A stretch of DNA of 14,563 nt from CAYVOX01 sp964453035 (lineage in GTDB: Bacteria; Chloroflexota; Anaerolineae; Anaerolineales; Anaerolineaceae). The notes beneath the pieces are model-generated. The model had not been told where the DNA came from and made no database searches. It saw only the letters and a program-made list of their open reading frames with translations. The DNA is taken from the NCBI GenBank assembly GCA_964453035.1, contig CAYVOX010000079.1, positions 1 through 14,563 on the forward strand, written 5' to 3'. Made by a program: the position numbers and the translations under genes. Of the stretch, positions 6,295 to 13,716 are shown in pieces (the stretch's first letter is position 1; every line of letters begins with the position of its first letter).

Positions 6295-7614
6295 TTACTT
6301 TCCGAATTTGGCTTTAAGGATTTCTTCCAGCGTGGGCTGGCCAATTTCCTGCAGCTCGTAGCGCACGCGCTGCATGGGCTTGTTGATGCGAATAATACGG
6401 TTGAGGTCAATGGGCGTGGCTGAAACCACCATATCCACCTCTGAGCGGTTGATAGTGGCTTCCAGGTCGCGCACCATTTCGTCCCCGTAGCCCATGGCAG
6501 GCAGGATGGGGCCGGTTTTGGGGTACTTGCGGTAAGTGGCAGCGATGGAGCCCACGGCATACGGGCGCGGGTCCACAATTTCTGCGGCACCAAAGCGGCG
6601 GGCGGCAACCCAGCCGGCGCCGTAGGCCATGTCGCCGTGGGTGAGGGTGGGTCCGTCTTCAATGACCAGAACGCGTTTGCCGCGAATGGTGGCGGGGTCA
6701 TCCACAAACAGGGGAGAGGCGCCTTCAATCACCAGGGCATTGGGGTTCATCTCGAACAGGCTCTGGCGCACGGCAATGACGTTCTCGGGCAGGGCGGTAT
6801 CCACCTTGTTAATCACAAACACGTCGGCGGAGCGCACGTTGGTTTCGCCGGGGTGGAAGGATTTTTCATGACCGGCGCGGTGCGGGTCGGCCACGACGAT
6901 GGCGAGATCGGATTTGTAGAAGGAGAAATCGTTGTTTCCGCCGTCCCACAGGATGATATCCACTTCCTGCTCGGCCTGGCGCAAGATGGCTTCATAATCC
7001 ACGCCGGCATAGACGATGACGCCGTTATCCAGGTGGGGTTCGTATTCCTCGCGCTCCTCGATGGTGCACTCGTGTTTATCCAGGTCGCTGTAATCAGAGA
7101 AGCGCTGCACCTTTTGCTTGACCAGGTCGCCGTAGGGCATGGGGTGGCGAATGGCGGCAACCTTGTAGCCCATGCCGCGCAGAATGAGGGAAACGCGGCG
7201 GGTGGTCTGGCTTTTACCGGAACCAGTGCGTACCGCGCAAACCGAGACCACCGGCTTGCTGGAGGCGAGCTGGGTGGAGGCCAGACCCATCATCCGGAAA
7301 TCCGCCCCGGCTGCCAGCACGGTGGAGGCCTTGTGCATAACGGTCTCGTGCGAGACGTCGCTGTAGGCAAAAACAACCTGGTCCACCTTGAGTTCGTTAA
7401 TCAAGCGTACCAGGTCGCTTTCGGGAAAAATCGGGATGCCGGAGGGGTAAAGCGATCCAGCCAGGGCGGCGGGGTAGGCTCGCCCTTCGATGTTGGGAAT
7501 CTGTGTTGCCGTGAAGGCAACGACGGTGTAGTTGGCGTTATCGCGGAAGTAGACGTTGAAGTTGTGGAAGTCTCGTCCGGCAGCGCCCATGATGATGGTT
7601 CGAATTGGTGCCAT
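6295..7614 (-). CDS. COG2403 P-loop GTPase, cyclic 2,3-diphosphoglycerate synthetase-like
   Basis: A 439-residue protein of a family often labelled predicted GTPase or, by similarity to an archaeal enzyme, cyclic 2,3-diphosphoglycerate synthase. The bacterial function is not firmly known to me. Visible parts are an N-terminal Rossmann-like start (IIMGAAGRDFHNFN, 7-20), a P-loop (TGSGKSQ, 130-136), a Walker-B-like IILWDGGNND (220-229), and the guanine-specifying NKVD (269-272). A conserved-looking C-terminal block runs VIEDGPTLTHGDMAYGAGWVAARRFGA. The second of two nearby ATGs (7614) is chosen because GGAG sits 6 nt before it, whereas it abuts the first (7620). The gene lies upstream of obg and nadD on the same strand; whether they share a transcript is unclear. 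No signal peptide or membrane helix is evident, so it should be cytosolic. Calling it a cDPG-making enzyme would be over-annotation. Confidence 0.85.
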   Translation of the reverse strand: MAPIRTIIMGAAGRDFHNFNVYFRDNANYTVVAFTATQIPNIEGRAYPAALAGSLYPSGIPIFPESDLVRLINELKVDQVVFAYSDVSHETVMHKASTVLAAGADFRMMGLASTQLASSKPVVSVCAVRTGSGKSQTTRRVSLILRGMGYKVAAIRHPMPYGDLVKQKVQRFSDYSDLDKHECTIEEREEYEPHLDNGVIVYAGVDYEAILRQAEQEVDIILWDGGNNDFSFYKSDLAIVVADPHRAGHEKSFHPGETNVRSADVFVINKVDTALPENVIAVRQSLFEMNPNALVIEGASPLFVDDPATIRGKRVLVIEDGPTLTHGDMAYGAGWVAARRFGAAEIVDPRPYAVGSIAATYRKYPKTGPILPAMGYGDEMVRDLEATINRSEVDMVVSATPIDLNRIIRINKPMQRVRYELQEIGQPTLEEILKAKFGK

Positions 7615-7665
7615 GCTCATCTCCTATGATGTTTTTTGGCAGGGTAATAACCCCCACCGTGGTTT

Positions 7666-7696
7666 AACTTCACAAAAGTTCGGCGCATGCAGCGCC
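7666..7696. other. Two small hairpins in the leader of the COG2403 GTPase gene
   Basis: GGCGC-ATGCA-GCGCC (7682-7696) and AACTT-CACAA-AAGTT (7666-7680) are adjacent 5 bp stems, each with a 5-base loop. They lie in the 111 bp between the argS stop and the GTPase start. Neither has a U-tract placed for termination on the minus strand. Role unknown. Confidence 0.4.
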
Positions 7697-7698
7697 AA

Positions 7699-7728
7699 TT
7701 TATACAGAGTAAATCAATGCCTCGTTCA
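7699..7728 (-). promoter_or_regulatory. Weak candidate promoter for the COG2403 GTPase gene
   Basis: On the minus strand TATAAA (7699-7704) lies 18 bp after TGAACG (7723-7728). The -10 is good, but the -35 matches at only three of six positions and overlaps the argS stop codon. It would place the two small hairpins in the leader RNA. Confidence 0.27.
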
Positions 7729-9489
7729 CATCGCGTCTGGCGCGATGATGCCCAGCACCGCCAGGCAGTTGCCAATGGCTACCCGCGAGGCAGCCACCAG
7801 GCGCAGGCGCAGGTTGCGAACCGGCTCTTCCGCCTGGAGCACCGGGCACTGGTTGTAAAAATCGTTGAAGGCGCGTGCCAGGTCATAGGCCAGATTGGCC
7901 AATCCCAGCGGGCGAAGCTCCTGCGCGGCGCGCTGCACTTCATTGGGCAACCGGGTGAGGGTATCCACCAACTGCACTTCAACCGCTGAAAGCTCGTATT
8001 CCGGCTGGAGCGAGCCGGGAATTTGCGAGCCAGCTTTGCGCAGAATACTGCCGGCGCGCACGTAGGCGTACTGGATATAAGGGGCGGCCTGGCCGTCAAA
8101 ATTGAGCGCGGTTTCCCAGTCAAAAGTGACCAGTTTGGTGTTCTCGCGGGCTACAAATGGGTAGCGGATGGCACCCAGCGCCACGGCTCTGGCAATCGCC
8201 TGGTGCTGCGCTTCGGGCAGGTCGGGATTCTTCAGGCGCACCACTTCCAGGGCGCGGTTGGTGGCTTCGCGGATGAGGTCCTCCAGCAGCACCACGGTAC
8301 CCTCGCGCGACGCCATGGCCACGTTACCGGGCAGGGTGACCAGCTCGTAGGGGATGTGCTGGCAGCGGTTGGCCCAGGGGTAGCCGGCCAGTTCCAGGGT
8401 TTTGAACACCTGCTGGAAGTGCAGCGACTGGCGCACGTCCACCACATAGAGCGATTGCGCCAGGTCGGGGTAATCGGTAAATTTGCGGATGGCCAGCGCC
8501 AGGTCTTCGGTGGCGTAGAGGGCGGTGTTATCTGAGCGCAGCACCACCAGCACGCGGTATTTTTCACCTTTGGAGCCGAGTAGCTCATCCAGCTTGACAA
8601 TCACCGGCCCCTCCGGGCGCTCGTCGCGGGCGATTTTCTTCTCGATTAATTCCTGCACCACCTGTTTACCAGGGTGTTCCACCATGCTGTTGAAGTAGTA
8701 GGTGTCAAAGCGGATATCGAGCAGGTTGTACATCTCGGTGAAGCCGTCCAGCGACCACTGGCGGGTTTCCTGCCAGAGTTCAACCACCTGCGGGTCGCGT
8801 TGGTCCCAGCGGGCGTAAAGGGCGCGCACTTCGGCTTCGTATTCCGGGTTTTCTTCCAGGCGTTTACTGGCTTCGGCATAGACCTGCCCCATCCAGTGGG
8901 TCACATCTTTATCCGGGCGTTCACCGGCGTGGAACTTCAGGTAACACCACAGCCATTTGACCACGTGCAGGCCGATATCGCCGGGGTAATTGGCGCGGAT
9001 GACGTCGTATCCGGCCATTTCCAGGATGCGGGCAATGACATCACCGAGGATGGCGCTGCGCAGATGCCCGACATGAAAGGCCTTGTGCGTGTTCGGCTGG
9101 CTGAATTCCACCATCACGCGCTGGCGGCGGGGAGCGCCGCGTCCAAAGGTTTTGCCCTGCTCAAGGATGGTATCCACCACGCGGCGGGTATATTCGGAGG
9201 TGGAAAAATAGAGGTTCAGATACCCGCGCACTGCCTCGATCTTGGAAAACCCCTCAGGCTGGCCCAGGTGCGCGGCGACAGCGCTGGCCAACTCCTGCGC
9301 GCGCTGGGGCACATTGAGCGGCTTGCCCAGTTTGGCCTCGGCGGCGGCTAACTGAAAAAAGGAAGTGGAAATGCCCCACTGCCCGCTGAACGGAATCCAG
9401 GTCCACTGCAGGTTGGGCTCTGGCAAGCCCTGCAGGGCACAGTAAGCGCGAATTTGCTGGAGGATGTGGTGTTGTTCTTGTTCAAACAT
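7726..9489 (-). CDS. argS: Arginyl-tRNA synthetase
   Basis: Class I aminoacyl-tRNA synthetase charging tRNA-Arg, 587 residues. An N-terminal arginyl-tRNA synthetase-type domain (about 1-115, with GYLNLYFS at 89-96) is followed by the catalytic core. The core carries VEFSQPNTHKAFHVGHLRSA around the HIGH box (HVGH, 139-142), and NYPGDIGLHVVKW at 167-179. The KMSKS-equivalent loop reads AMASREGTVVLLEDL (391-405), so the usual lysine before the Met is replaced by Ala, as in loop-variant ArgS proteins. A C-terminal DALR-type anticodon domain occupies about 470-587 and ends NCLAVLGIIAPDAM, the normal ArgS ending. The ATG at 9489 has an AGGGA site slightly further upstream than ideal. It follows rpsT, with terminator-like structures in the 94 bp gap. 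Confidence 0.97.
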   Translation of the reverse strand: MFEQEQHHILQQIRAYCALQGLPEPNLQWTWIPFSGQWGISTSFFQLAAAEAKLGKPLNVPQRAQELASAVAAHLGQPEGFSKIEAVRGYLNLYFSTSEYTRRVVDTILEQGKTFGRGAPRRQRVMVEFSQPNTHKAFHVGHLRSAILGDVIARILEMAGYDVIRANYPGDIGLHVVKWLWCYLKFHAGERPDKDVTHWMGQVYAEASKRLEENPEYEAEVRALYARWDQRDPQVVELWQETRQWSLDGFTEMYNLLDIRFDTYYFNSMVEHPGKQVVQELIEKKIARDERPEGPVIVKLDELLGSKGEKYRVLVVLRSDNTALYATEDLALAIRKFTDYPDLAQSLYVVDVRQSLHFQQVFKTLELAGYPWANRCQHIPYELVTLPGNVAMASREGTVVLLEDLIREATNRALEVVRLKNPDLPEAQHQAIARAVALGAIRYPFVARENTKLVTFDWETALNFDGQAAPYIQYAYVRAGSILRKAGSQIPGSLQPEYELSAVEVQLVDTLTRLPNEVQRAAQELRPLGLANLAYDLARAFNDFYNQCPVLQAEEPVRNLRLRLVAASRVAIGNCLAVLGIIAPDAM

Positions 9490-9506
9490 GGGCCAATTCC
9501 CTGTCT

Positions 9507-9537
9507 ATAAAACCAAAAGCGGGAGAATAACTCCCGC
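9507..9537 (-). terminator. Rho-independent terminator after rpsT, upstream of argS
   Basis: On the minus strand GCGGGAG-TTATT-CTCCCGC (9537 down to 9519) is a perfect 7 bp stem with a 5-base loop. It is followed at once by TTTTGGTTTTAT. It lies 46 bp after the rpsT stop and 18 bp before the argS start, so it would either end the rpsT message or attenuate read-through into argS. Confidence 0.82.
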
Positions 9538-9550
9538 TGCCGGTTGCTGT

Positions 9551-9570
9551 AAAATCTCCCGCGGGGGGAG
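9551..9570 (-). terminator. Second, weaker terminator-like hairpin after rpsT
   Basis: CTCCC-CCCGC-GGGAG (9570 down to 9556 on the minus strand) is a 5 bp stem followed by ATTTT. Its GGGAG and CTCCC arms are also complementary to arms of the stronger hairpin at 9519-9537, so the two structures could compete. Confidence 0.45.
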
Positions 9571-9583
9571 TGTGCTGCAGTAA

Positions 9584-9847
9584 TCAGGCCAGGGAGGCCA
9601 GACGTTTCATTAATCGGCTCTTGCGGCGAGCGGCGTTATTCTTATGGATAACACCCTTTTCGGCGGCTTTATCCAGGGCGCTAATGGCCTGGCGAACCGC
9701 TTCAACCGAGGTTTCCTGATCGGTGCCGGCTAAAGCCACGCGGGCTTTCTGAACGAAAGTACGCGCGGTGCCGCGGAAAACACGGTTGTTGACGCGCTTC
9801 TTCTCGTTTTGCCGATTTCGTTTGATTTGAGACTTAATATTTGCCAA
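9584..9847 (-). CDS. rpsT: Small ribosomal subunit protein bS20, TTG start
   Basis: Primary 16S rRNA-binding protein of the small subunit, 87 residues, very basic. The typical opening ANIKSQIKRNRQNEKKRVNN and the typical C-terminal KGVIHKNNAARRKSRLMKRLA are both present and complete. The start codon is TTG (9847-9845), with GGAGG 6 nt upstream. The only nearby ATG, inside GAATGCG, is out of frame, so the TTG is well supported. Use of UUG by rpsT is known from E. coli, where it is tied to S20 autoregulation. A strong promoter precedes it and a terminator follows it. It is normally a single gene with high expression. Confidence 0.97.
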   Translation of the reverse strand: MANIKSQIKRNRQNEKKRVNNRVFRGTARTFVQKARVALAGTDQETSVEAVRQAISALDKAAEKGVIHKNNAARRKSRLMKRLASLA

Positions 9848-9887
9848 CGCATTCCTCCAATAGAACTATTCGAACGTGCGAACAAGG

Positions 9888-9916
9888 ATTCTACCTGAGA
9901 GAGCGCGTTTTGTCCA
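9888..9916 (-). promoter_or_regulatory. Strong sigma70-type promoter of rpsT
   Basis: On the minus strand TGGACA (9916 down to 9911) and TAGAAT (9893 down to 9888) are separated by exactly 17 bp. Each matches the consensus at five of six positions. Transcription would begin near 9881, about 34 bases before the TTG start. It lies in the 97 bp gap after the EamA gene. Confidence 0.75.
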
Positions 9917-9944
9917 GATTCAAATCAGATTTCCCCCAAAAACC

Positions 9945-10871
9945 TCATGTTTTTTTCATATTCTGCCCAAACCTGAGCTGCACGAGAATGGTGCCAGCCC
10001 CCACCAGCAGGAGTCCGGCGATTTGCTTGAAAGAAAGCCCCTCGCCCAGGAAAATCCAGGCCAGGATAGCCACCTGCGGCACCATCAGGTTGAGGAGGAT
10101 GTTGGCTTCAAAGGCGCGCAGGGTGCGCAGCGTGTAATTCCACAGGGTGAAACAAAACGCGGTGTTGACCAACGCCAGCCAGGTGAGGATCAGCCACTGG
10201 TTGGTATCCAGCGGGCCGATACCCTGGGTGACCAGGCCTAACGCCAGCATCAGCAGCGAGCCAGCGCCCATGCTGATGAAGGTGATGAGGGTGGCTGAAT
10301 AATGTGTGCGGCTGTTCACCTGCCTGGAGAGGATGGAGGAGACGGCATTGGCCAGCATGCAGACCACCGCCCAGAACAGGCCAATCCATTGATCGGCGGG
10401 GAAATGAGCGGGCAAAAAGTAGAGCAGCATGCCCGCGGTGGCAAGTCCAACCCCGCCCCACTGCCAGCGGGTGGGAACTTCCCGCAGGACGGCGATGCCC
10501 ATGAAGGCTACCGCGATGCCCGAAAGGTGCAGCACCAGGCTGGTGGAAACTGCCGGGAGATACGCCAGACTGAGGAACTGAGCCCCCTGGGTGATGGTGT
10601 AAACCACCACGCCCAGCCCGATTAGGCTCCACCAGGCCTTGTGCGGCAGGGTGCGAAACTCAGCGCGTTGCCGGGAACTGAACAGCACCAGTGGAGAGAG
10701 GCTCAGCCAGGCCAGGGTGTAGCGCAGCCCGGCAAAGGTCAGCGCGGGGAGACTCTGGTTCATGCCCCATTTGATGAGCACCCACGAGGTGGACCATAAG
10801 AAGGTGATCAGCAGCGCAAACAGGACGGCTGCCAGGTGAGTAGGCGCGCGGCGAGGGGCTGGCTGGGTCAT
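9945..10871 (-). CDS. EamA/DMT-family transporter (RhaT-like, ten helices)
   Basis: Inner-membrane permease of 308 residues belonging to the drug/metabolite transporter superfamily. It has two EamA repeats (about 14-146 and 160-300), each with five hydrophobic segments. The first begins LAAVLFALLITFLWSTSWVLIKWG and ends with a helix at GGVGLATAGMLLYFLP. The second runs to the family-typical IFLGEGLSFKQIAGLLLVGAGTILV. Length is standard. The ATG at 10871 follows the nitroreductase stop directly (TAAATG), so it is the last gene of a tight four-gene unit. Members export amino acids, purines, drugs or metabolites; the substrate is not readable here. No terminator is obvious between it and the rpsT promoter, so read-through is possible. 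Confidence 0.9.
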   Translation of the reverse strand: MTQPAPRRAPTHLAAVLFALLITFLWSTSWVLIKWGMNQSLPALTFAGLRYTLAWLSLSPLVLFSSRQRAEFRTLPHKAWWSLIGLGVVVYTITQGAQFLSLAYLPAVSTSLVLHLSGIAVAFMGIAVLREVPTRWQWGGVGLATAGMLLYFLPAHFPADQWIGLFWAVVCMLANAVSSILSRQVNSRTHYSATLITFISMGAGSLLMLALGLVTQGIGPLDTNQWLILTWLALVNTAFCFTLWNYTLRTLRAFEANILLNLMVPQVAILAWIFLGEGLSFKQIAGLLLVGAGTILVQLRFGQNMKKT

Positions 10872-11624
10872 TTACTCGCTGCTTAGCCTGAATTTTGAGC
10901 GTTGAACATTCTCCAGAATTCCCCGGTCGCGCTCTGCCAGGGATTGGCGGGTGTATTTTTGGGCGCGGATGGCCTGCGGAATGGAGAAAATGCCCTGCTC
11001 AGCCAGCTGTTCGCGCCTTTTGGGGCTGGTTTGCTGCCATGCAGCTTCGCGCTGGTGATACCAGTCTTGCAGTTCTTCCTCGGAGGGGAGATGGTAGCGC
11101 TCAAAGTGGACGACGGCTTCCTGCGGCAGGCGGGAGCTCAACTGCGGAGCTTCATCCGGGTAGCCAAACACCGCCATGCCCGCCGGGAAGGTGTGCTCCG
11201 GCGCACCGAGGATGTCATAGACGTTCACGCCGAGGATGCCGCCAAAGTAGCAGGTGCCAATCCCCAGGCTTTCGGCTGCAATCACTGCCTGGTGCAGGGT
11301 GAGAATGGCATCCCAGAAGCCGATGAAGAAGTGGCTGACGCTGCCGGGATCAACCAATTGATCCTGGCGCGTTTCCAACCAGCGGCGGATGCGGTATTCA
11401 TCCACCAGGGCGACCACCGCCAGCGGGGCGCCCTCCCAACCGAGGGCTTTGATGGTCTCGGGGTCTTGCACCACCACCAGCGTGTAATGCTGCAGGTTGC
11501 TGGCGGAGGGGGCGCGTACGGCTGATTGCAGAATCAGATCAAGATGTTCAGGCGAAAGCGGAAGGTTTTTCCATTTGCGGATGGAACGATGGGCAAGCAG
11601 GCTTTGCAGCAGGGCGTTTTGCAT
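10872..11624 (-). CDS. Nitroreductase family FMN oxidoreductase (NfsA/Frp-like)
   Basis: NAD(P)H-dependent flavoenzyme, probably a homodimer, of 250 residues. FMN-contact motifs are HRSIRKW (12-18) near the N-terminus, RAPSASNLQ (37-45), and the glycine-rich ESLGIGTCYFGGILG (118-132). The last is typical of the NfsA/Frp branch that reduces nitroaromatics, quinones or free flavin. The C-terminal tail from about 170 is charged and helical, also as in NfsA-type proteins. The ATG at 11624 has a GGAGG site 5 nt upstream. It starts 16 bp after the histidine phosphatase and its stop abuts the EamA start. The physiological substrate cannot be predicted. Confidence 0.9.
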   Translation of the reverse strand: MQNALLQSLLAHRSIRKWKNLPLSPEHLDLILQSAVRAPSASNLQHYTLVVVQDPETIKALGWEGAPLAVVALVDEYRIRRWLETRQDQLVDPGSVSHFFIGFWDAILTLHQAVIAAESLGIGTCYFGGILGVNVYDILGAPEHTFPAGMAVFGYPDEAPQLSSRLPQEAVVHFERYHLPSEEELQDWYHQREAAWQQTSPKRREQLAEQGIFSIPQAIRAQKYTRQSLAERDRGILENVQRSKFRLSSE

Positions 11625-11640
11625 TGCAACCTCCGGAAGG

Positions 11641-12276
11641 TCAGGGTGTGGAGTTCTTGATTTTGGCGAGGTGGGCTGTGTTATTGAGGCTGTGCACCAT
11701 CTTGAGCCCCCGGCTGGTCAGGCGCAGGTCGGTGATGGAACACGGGTCAAAGTAAAACTGGGTGCGGTCCATCTGTTCGGCAGTCATTTGCAGCCACCAC
11801 TGTACCGCAGCCGAAAGGACGTTGGCATGCGTCACCAGGACGGCGGTGGCCGGTGTATCCCTGAGACCTTCCAGGAAGGGCAGCAGGCGCGCCAGAAAAA
11901 CGCGCCATGTTTCAGCGCCGGGGTAAGGCTGCCAGTCCATGCGCGGCTGGGAAAAGGGTTGGAACAAAGCCCTGGCTTCATCCCGCGTGCGGTTGGCTGC
12001 CGCACCGTTGGAGATTTCTCGCAGGTTGGCGGTGACCAGCGGCGGAACGCCCAACACCTGCCCGATGAGCTCGGCCGTCTGGCGAGCCCGGAGGAGGTCG
12101 CTGGAGAGGATTTGAAAGCTGCCCCCGGGCAGCAGCTCCGCCAGGGCTTTGCCGGTGCGGCGCGCCTGGCGGATGCCCAGCGGGGTGAGGCGCGTATCCG
12201 TCCAGCCGCCAGTGATGTTGCCGACCAGGTGCTCAGCTTCACCGTGGCGGATGAGAATCAGGCGTTGCACTGTCAT
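11641..12276 (-). CDS. Histidine phosphatase family protein (phosphoglycerate-mutase-like)
   Basis: Branch-1 histidine phosphatase of 211 residues. The catalytic RHGE motif is at 10-13 (LILIRHGEAEH), with the phosphorylated His at 11. The second set of active-site residues is visible as Arg63/Arg65 (SSDLLRARQTAE), Glu87 (NLREISNG) and His150 (VTHANVL). The family covers phosphoglycerate mutases, alpha-ribazole phosphatases and broad-range phosphatases; the spacing here suggests a phosphatase rather than a mutase, but the substrate is unknown. The ATG at 12276 lies 7 bp after the acetyltransferase stop and is preceded by GAGGGTGG. It is the second gene of the four-gene unit. Confidence 0.9.
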   Translation of the reverse strand: MTVQRLILIRHGEAEHLVGNITGGWTDTRLTPLGIRQARRTGKALAELLPGGSFQILSSDLLRARQTAELIGQVLGVPPLVTANLREISNGAAANRTRDEARALFQPFSQPRMDWQPYPGAETWRVFLARLLPFLEGLRDTPATAVLVTHANVLSAAVQWWLQMTAEQMDRTQFYFDPCSITDLRLTSRGLKMVHSLNNTAHLAKIKNSTP

Positions 12277-12283
12277 GCCACCC

Positions 12284-13612
12284 TCAACTCACCGGCAGCA
12301 CTAAGGAGGGTAAACGGGGGAAGAGCGCGCGCAGCACAGGCTTGACATCCTGGTTTGACCAGCAATCCACAAAAACGTCTTCCAATTCCTCCTGGGTGCG
12401 ATAACCGAAGAGAACCTGCAAAAAGGAGAGCCCGGTGTAAGTGGCGGAGCCCCATTCTGTGGGCTGCGGCTGCCAGGGTTCGATGGTCTGCAAGCGGCCT
12501 TCGTTGAATTCGAGGCGCACGCCGCTGCGGAAGAAGCTCAACTTAAGCTCGCCGATGAAGCCGACGCAAGGTGAATTTGCCAGGCGCTGCTCAAGAACCG
12601 GGCGAACCAGGTTGAGGAAGGCAGGGATGTTGGGCAGGCGCAGGTACCAGTTGTAGGGCTTGCGAATGCGCGGCAGGCGTTCTCGCGCCACGTCATTTGC
12701 AGGGTGGTTTTCATCGAAGGCAAAACCGAAACAGGTGCGTTCCTTTTCTTCGGCCCTGGCATATTCCTCGCCGGTTTTCCACAGGTAGCGGATGAGCGCG
12801 GGGGTCACTTTTAGCCAGGGTGTGCCCTGTTTGAGCTCAAACAGGCGGGAAAATAAGCCGTTTCCCCAGTTGTATCCCGGATGTGCCACAAAGCCGATGC
12901 GTTCTCCGGCCAGGGTTTCGATGATGCGATATTCCAGCCGGTTGACGTTTTGCGGATCCTGGCCGGAGATGAAATACCTGAACAGGGCTTCATCCATCTG
13001 GCAGGCCAGCAGCTGGCGCTGGCAGCCTTGCTGGTAGAGCGCGGCGATAAAGGCTGCATCCTGGGGTTGAGCCGGGCGGAAGAGGTAGGATTCGCTGGTA
13101 TCTTTTTCCAACTGGGGTACCTGGGGGGTGTAGCCTGCCCGCCAGCCATCCAGGTGGGTACACATTTCATAGCCAAACTGGCGGTAATAATGGGGAATGC
13201 CGGTGATGGCCTGCAGCACTTCGCCGCGTTCCTTACTCCAACGGTGAATTTCATCAAATTGCGCGCGGATTAGCCCCCGGTTGCGGAATTCCGGATCGGT
13301 ACCCACCAGCTCGGGGCGGCCTACTTTGAAGGGAATACCGGCAAAGCTCCAGGTTTGTGAGATGAGGTTGGTAGCCGAGATGATTTTGCCGGTACTGGTA
13401 TCCTCGACGATGGTGAAGTCATCCACGCCGAAGGTGGGATGCGTACCGCTCAGCAAGTCGCGCGTCCAGGCAGCCACTTTTTGATCGGGTTGGTCGGTAT
13501 CGGCGTGGATGCGCGCGTTGAACTCGGCCAAAGGCTCTCGATCTTGCGGGGTGCTGCGCCGCAGGATAAGGGTTTCATCCAGGTAGCGTACGTTGGAAGG
13601 GTAATTTTTCAT
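12284..13612 (-). CDS. Eis-like GNAT acetyltransferase with C-terminal SCP2-type domain
   Basis: A 442-residue two-part acetyltransferase. The N-terminal GNAT domain (about 15-150) carries the acetyl-CoA loop GTDPEFRNRGLIRAQFDEIHRW (104-125, key residues Arg110, Arg112 and Gly113) followed by GIPHYYRQFGYE. That arrangement is seen in Eis-type proteins. A second, degenerate GNAT-like stretch follows. The end (about 330-442, with a long run of strands around SPCVGFIGELKLSFFRSGVRLEF and LSFLQVLFGYRTQEELE) resembles the sterol-carrier-like domain of Eis. Mycobacterial Eis acetylates aminoglycosides and other amines; the substrate here is not known. The ATG at 13612 has an AAAGG site 6 nt upstream. 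It heads the operon, separated from the previous gene by a strong terminator. Confidence 0.85.
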   Translation of the reverse strand: MKNYPSNVRYLDETLILRRSTPQDREPLAEFNARIHADTDQPDQKVAAWTRDLLSGTHPTFGVDDFTIVEDTSTGKIISATNLISQTWSFAGIPFKVGRPELVGTDPEFRNRGLIRAQFDEIHRWSKERGEVLQAITGIPHYYRQFGYEMCTHLDGWRAGYTPQVPQLEKDTSESYLFRPAQPQDAAFIAALYQQGCQRQLLACQMDEALFRYFISGQDPQNVNRLEYRIIETLAGERIGFVAHPGYNWGNGLFSRLFELKQGTPWLKVTPALIRYLWKTGEEYARAEEKERTCFGFAFDENHPANDVARERLPRIRKPYNWYLRLPNIPAFLNLVRPVLEQRLANSPCVGFIGELKLSFFRSGVRLEFNEGRLQTIEPWQPQPTEWGSATYTGLSFLQVLFGYRTQEELEDVFVDCWSNQDVKPVLRALFPRLPSLVLPVS

Positions 13613-13640
13613 GGGTTACCTTTTTATCCTAATCCCTCCG

Positions 13641-13667
13641 AAAAAAACGCCCGGGGATTTCCCGGGC
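13641..13667 (-). terminator. Strong rho-independent terminator of the FmdB-type gene
   Basis: On the minus strand GCCCGGG-AAATC-CCCGGGC (13667 down to 13649) is a perfect 7 bp GC-only stem with a 5-base loop. It is followed by G and seven T. It ends 28 bp before the acetyltransferase start codon, 50 bp after the FmdB-type stop. Confidence 0.9.
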
Positions 13668-13716
13668 ATTGAGGCGCTCAGAACTGCAGGCAGTCCCGTC
13701 TAAGCATGCAGATGGG

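Noticed and set aside
6637..7629. Long plus-strand open frame of 330 codons antisense to the COG2403 GTPase gene
   Set aside because: Its product is rich in Gly, Val and His with no recognisable motif, and the minus-strand gene has clear P-loop and NKVD motifs. It is a codon-bias shadow.
9490..9583. T-box riboswitch upstream of argS
   Set aside because: The gap is too short, and I see no T-box core sequence or specifier stem; the hairpins fit simple terminators better.
11497..12345. 282-codon plus-strand frame across the nitroreductase and histidine phosphatase genes
   Set aside because: It spans a gene junction antisense to two well-supported genes and has no recognisable domain.
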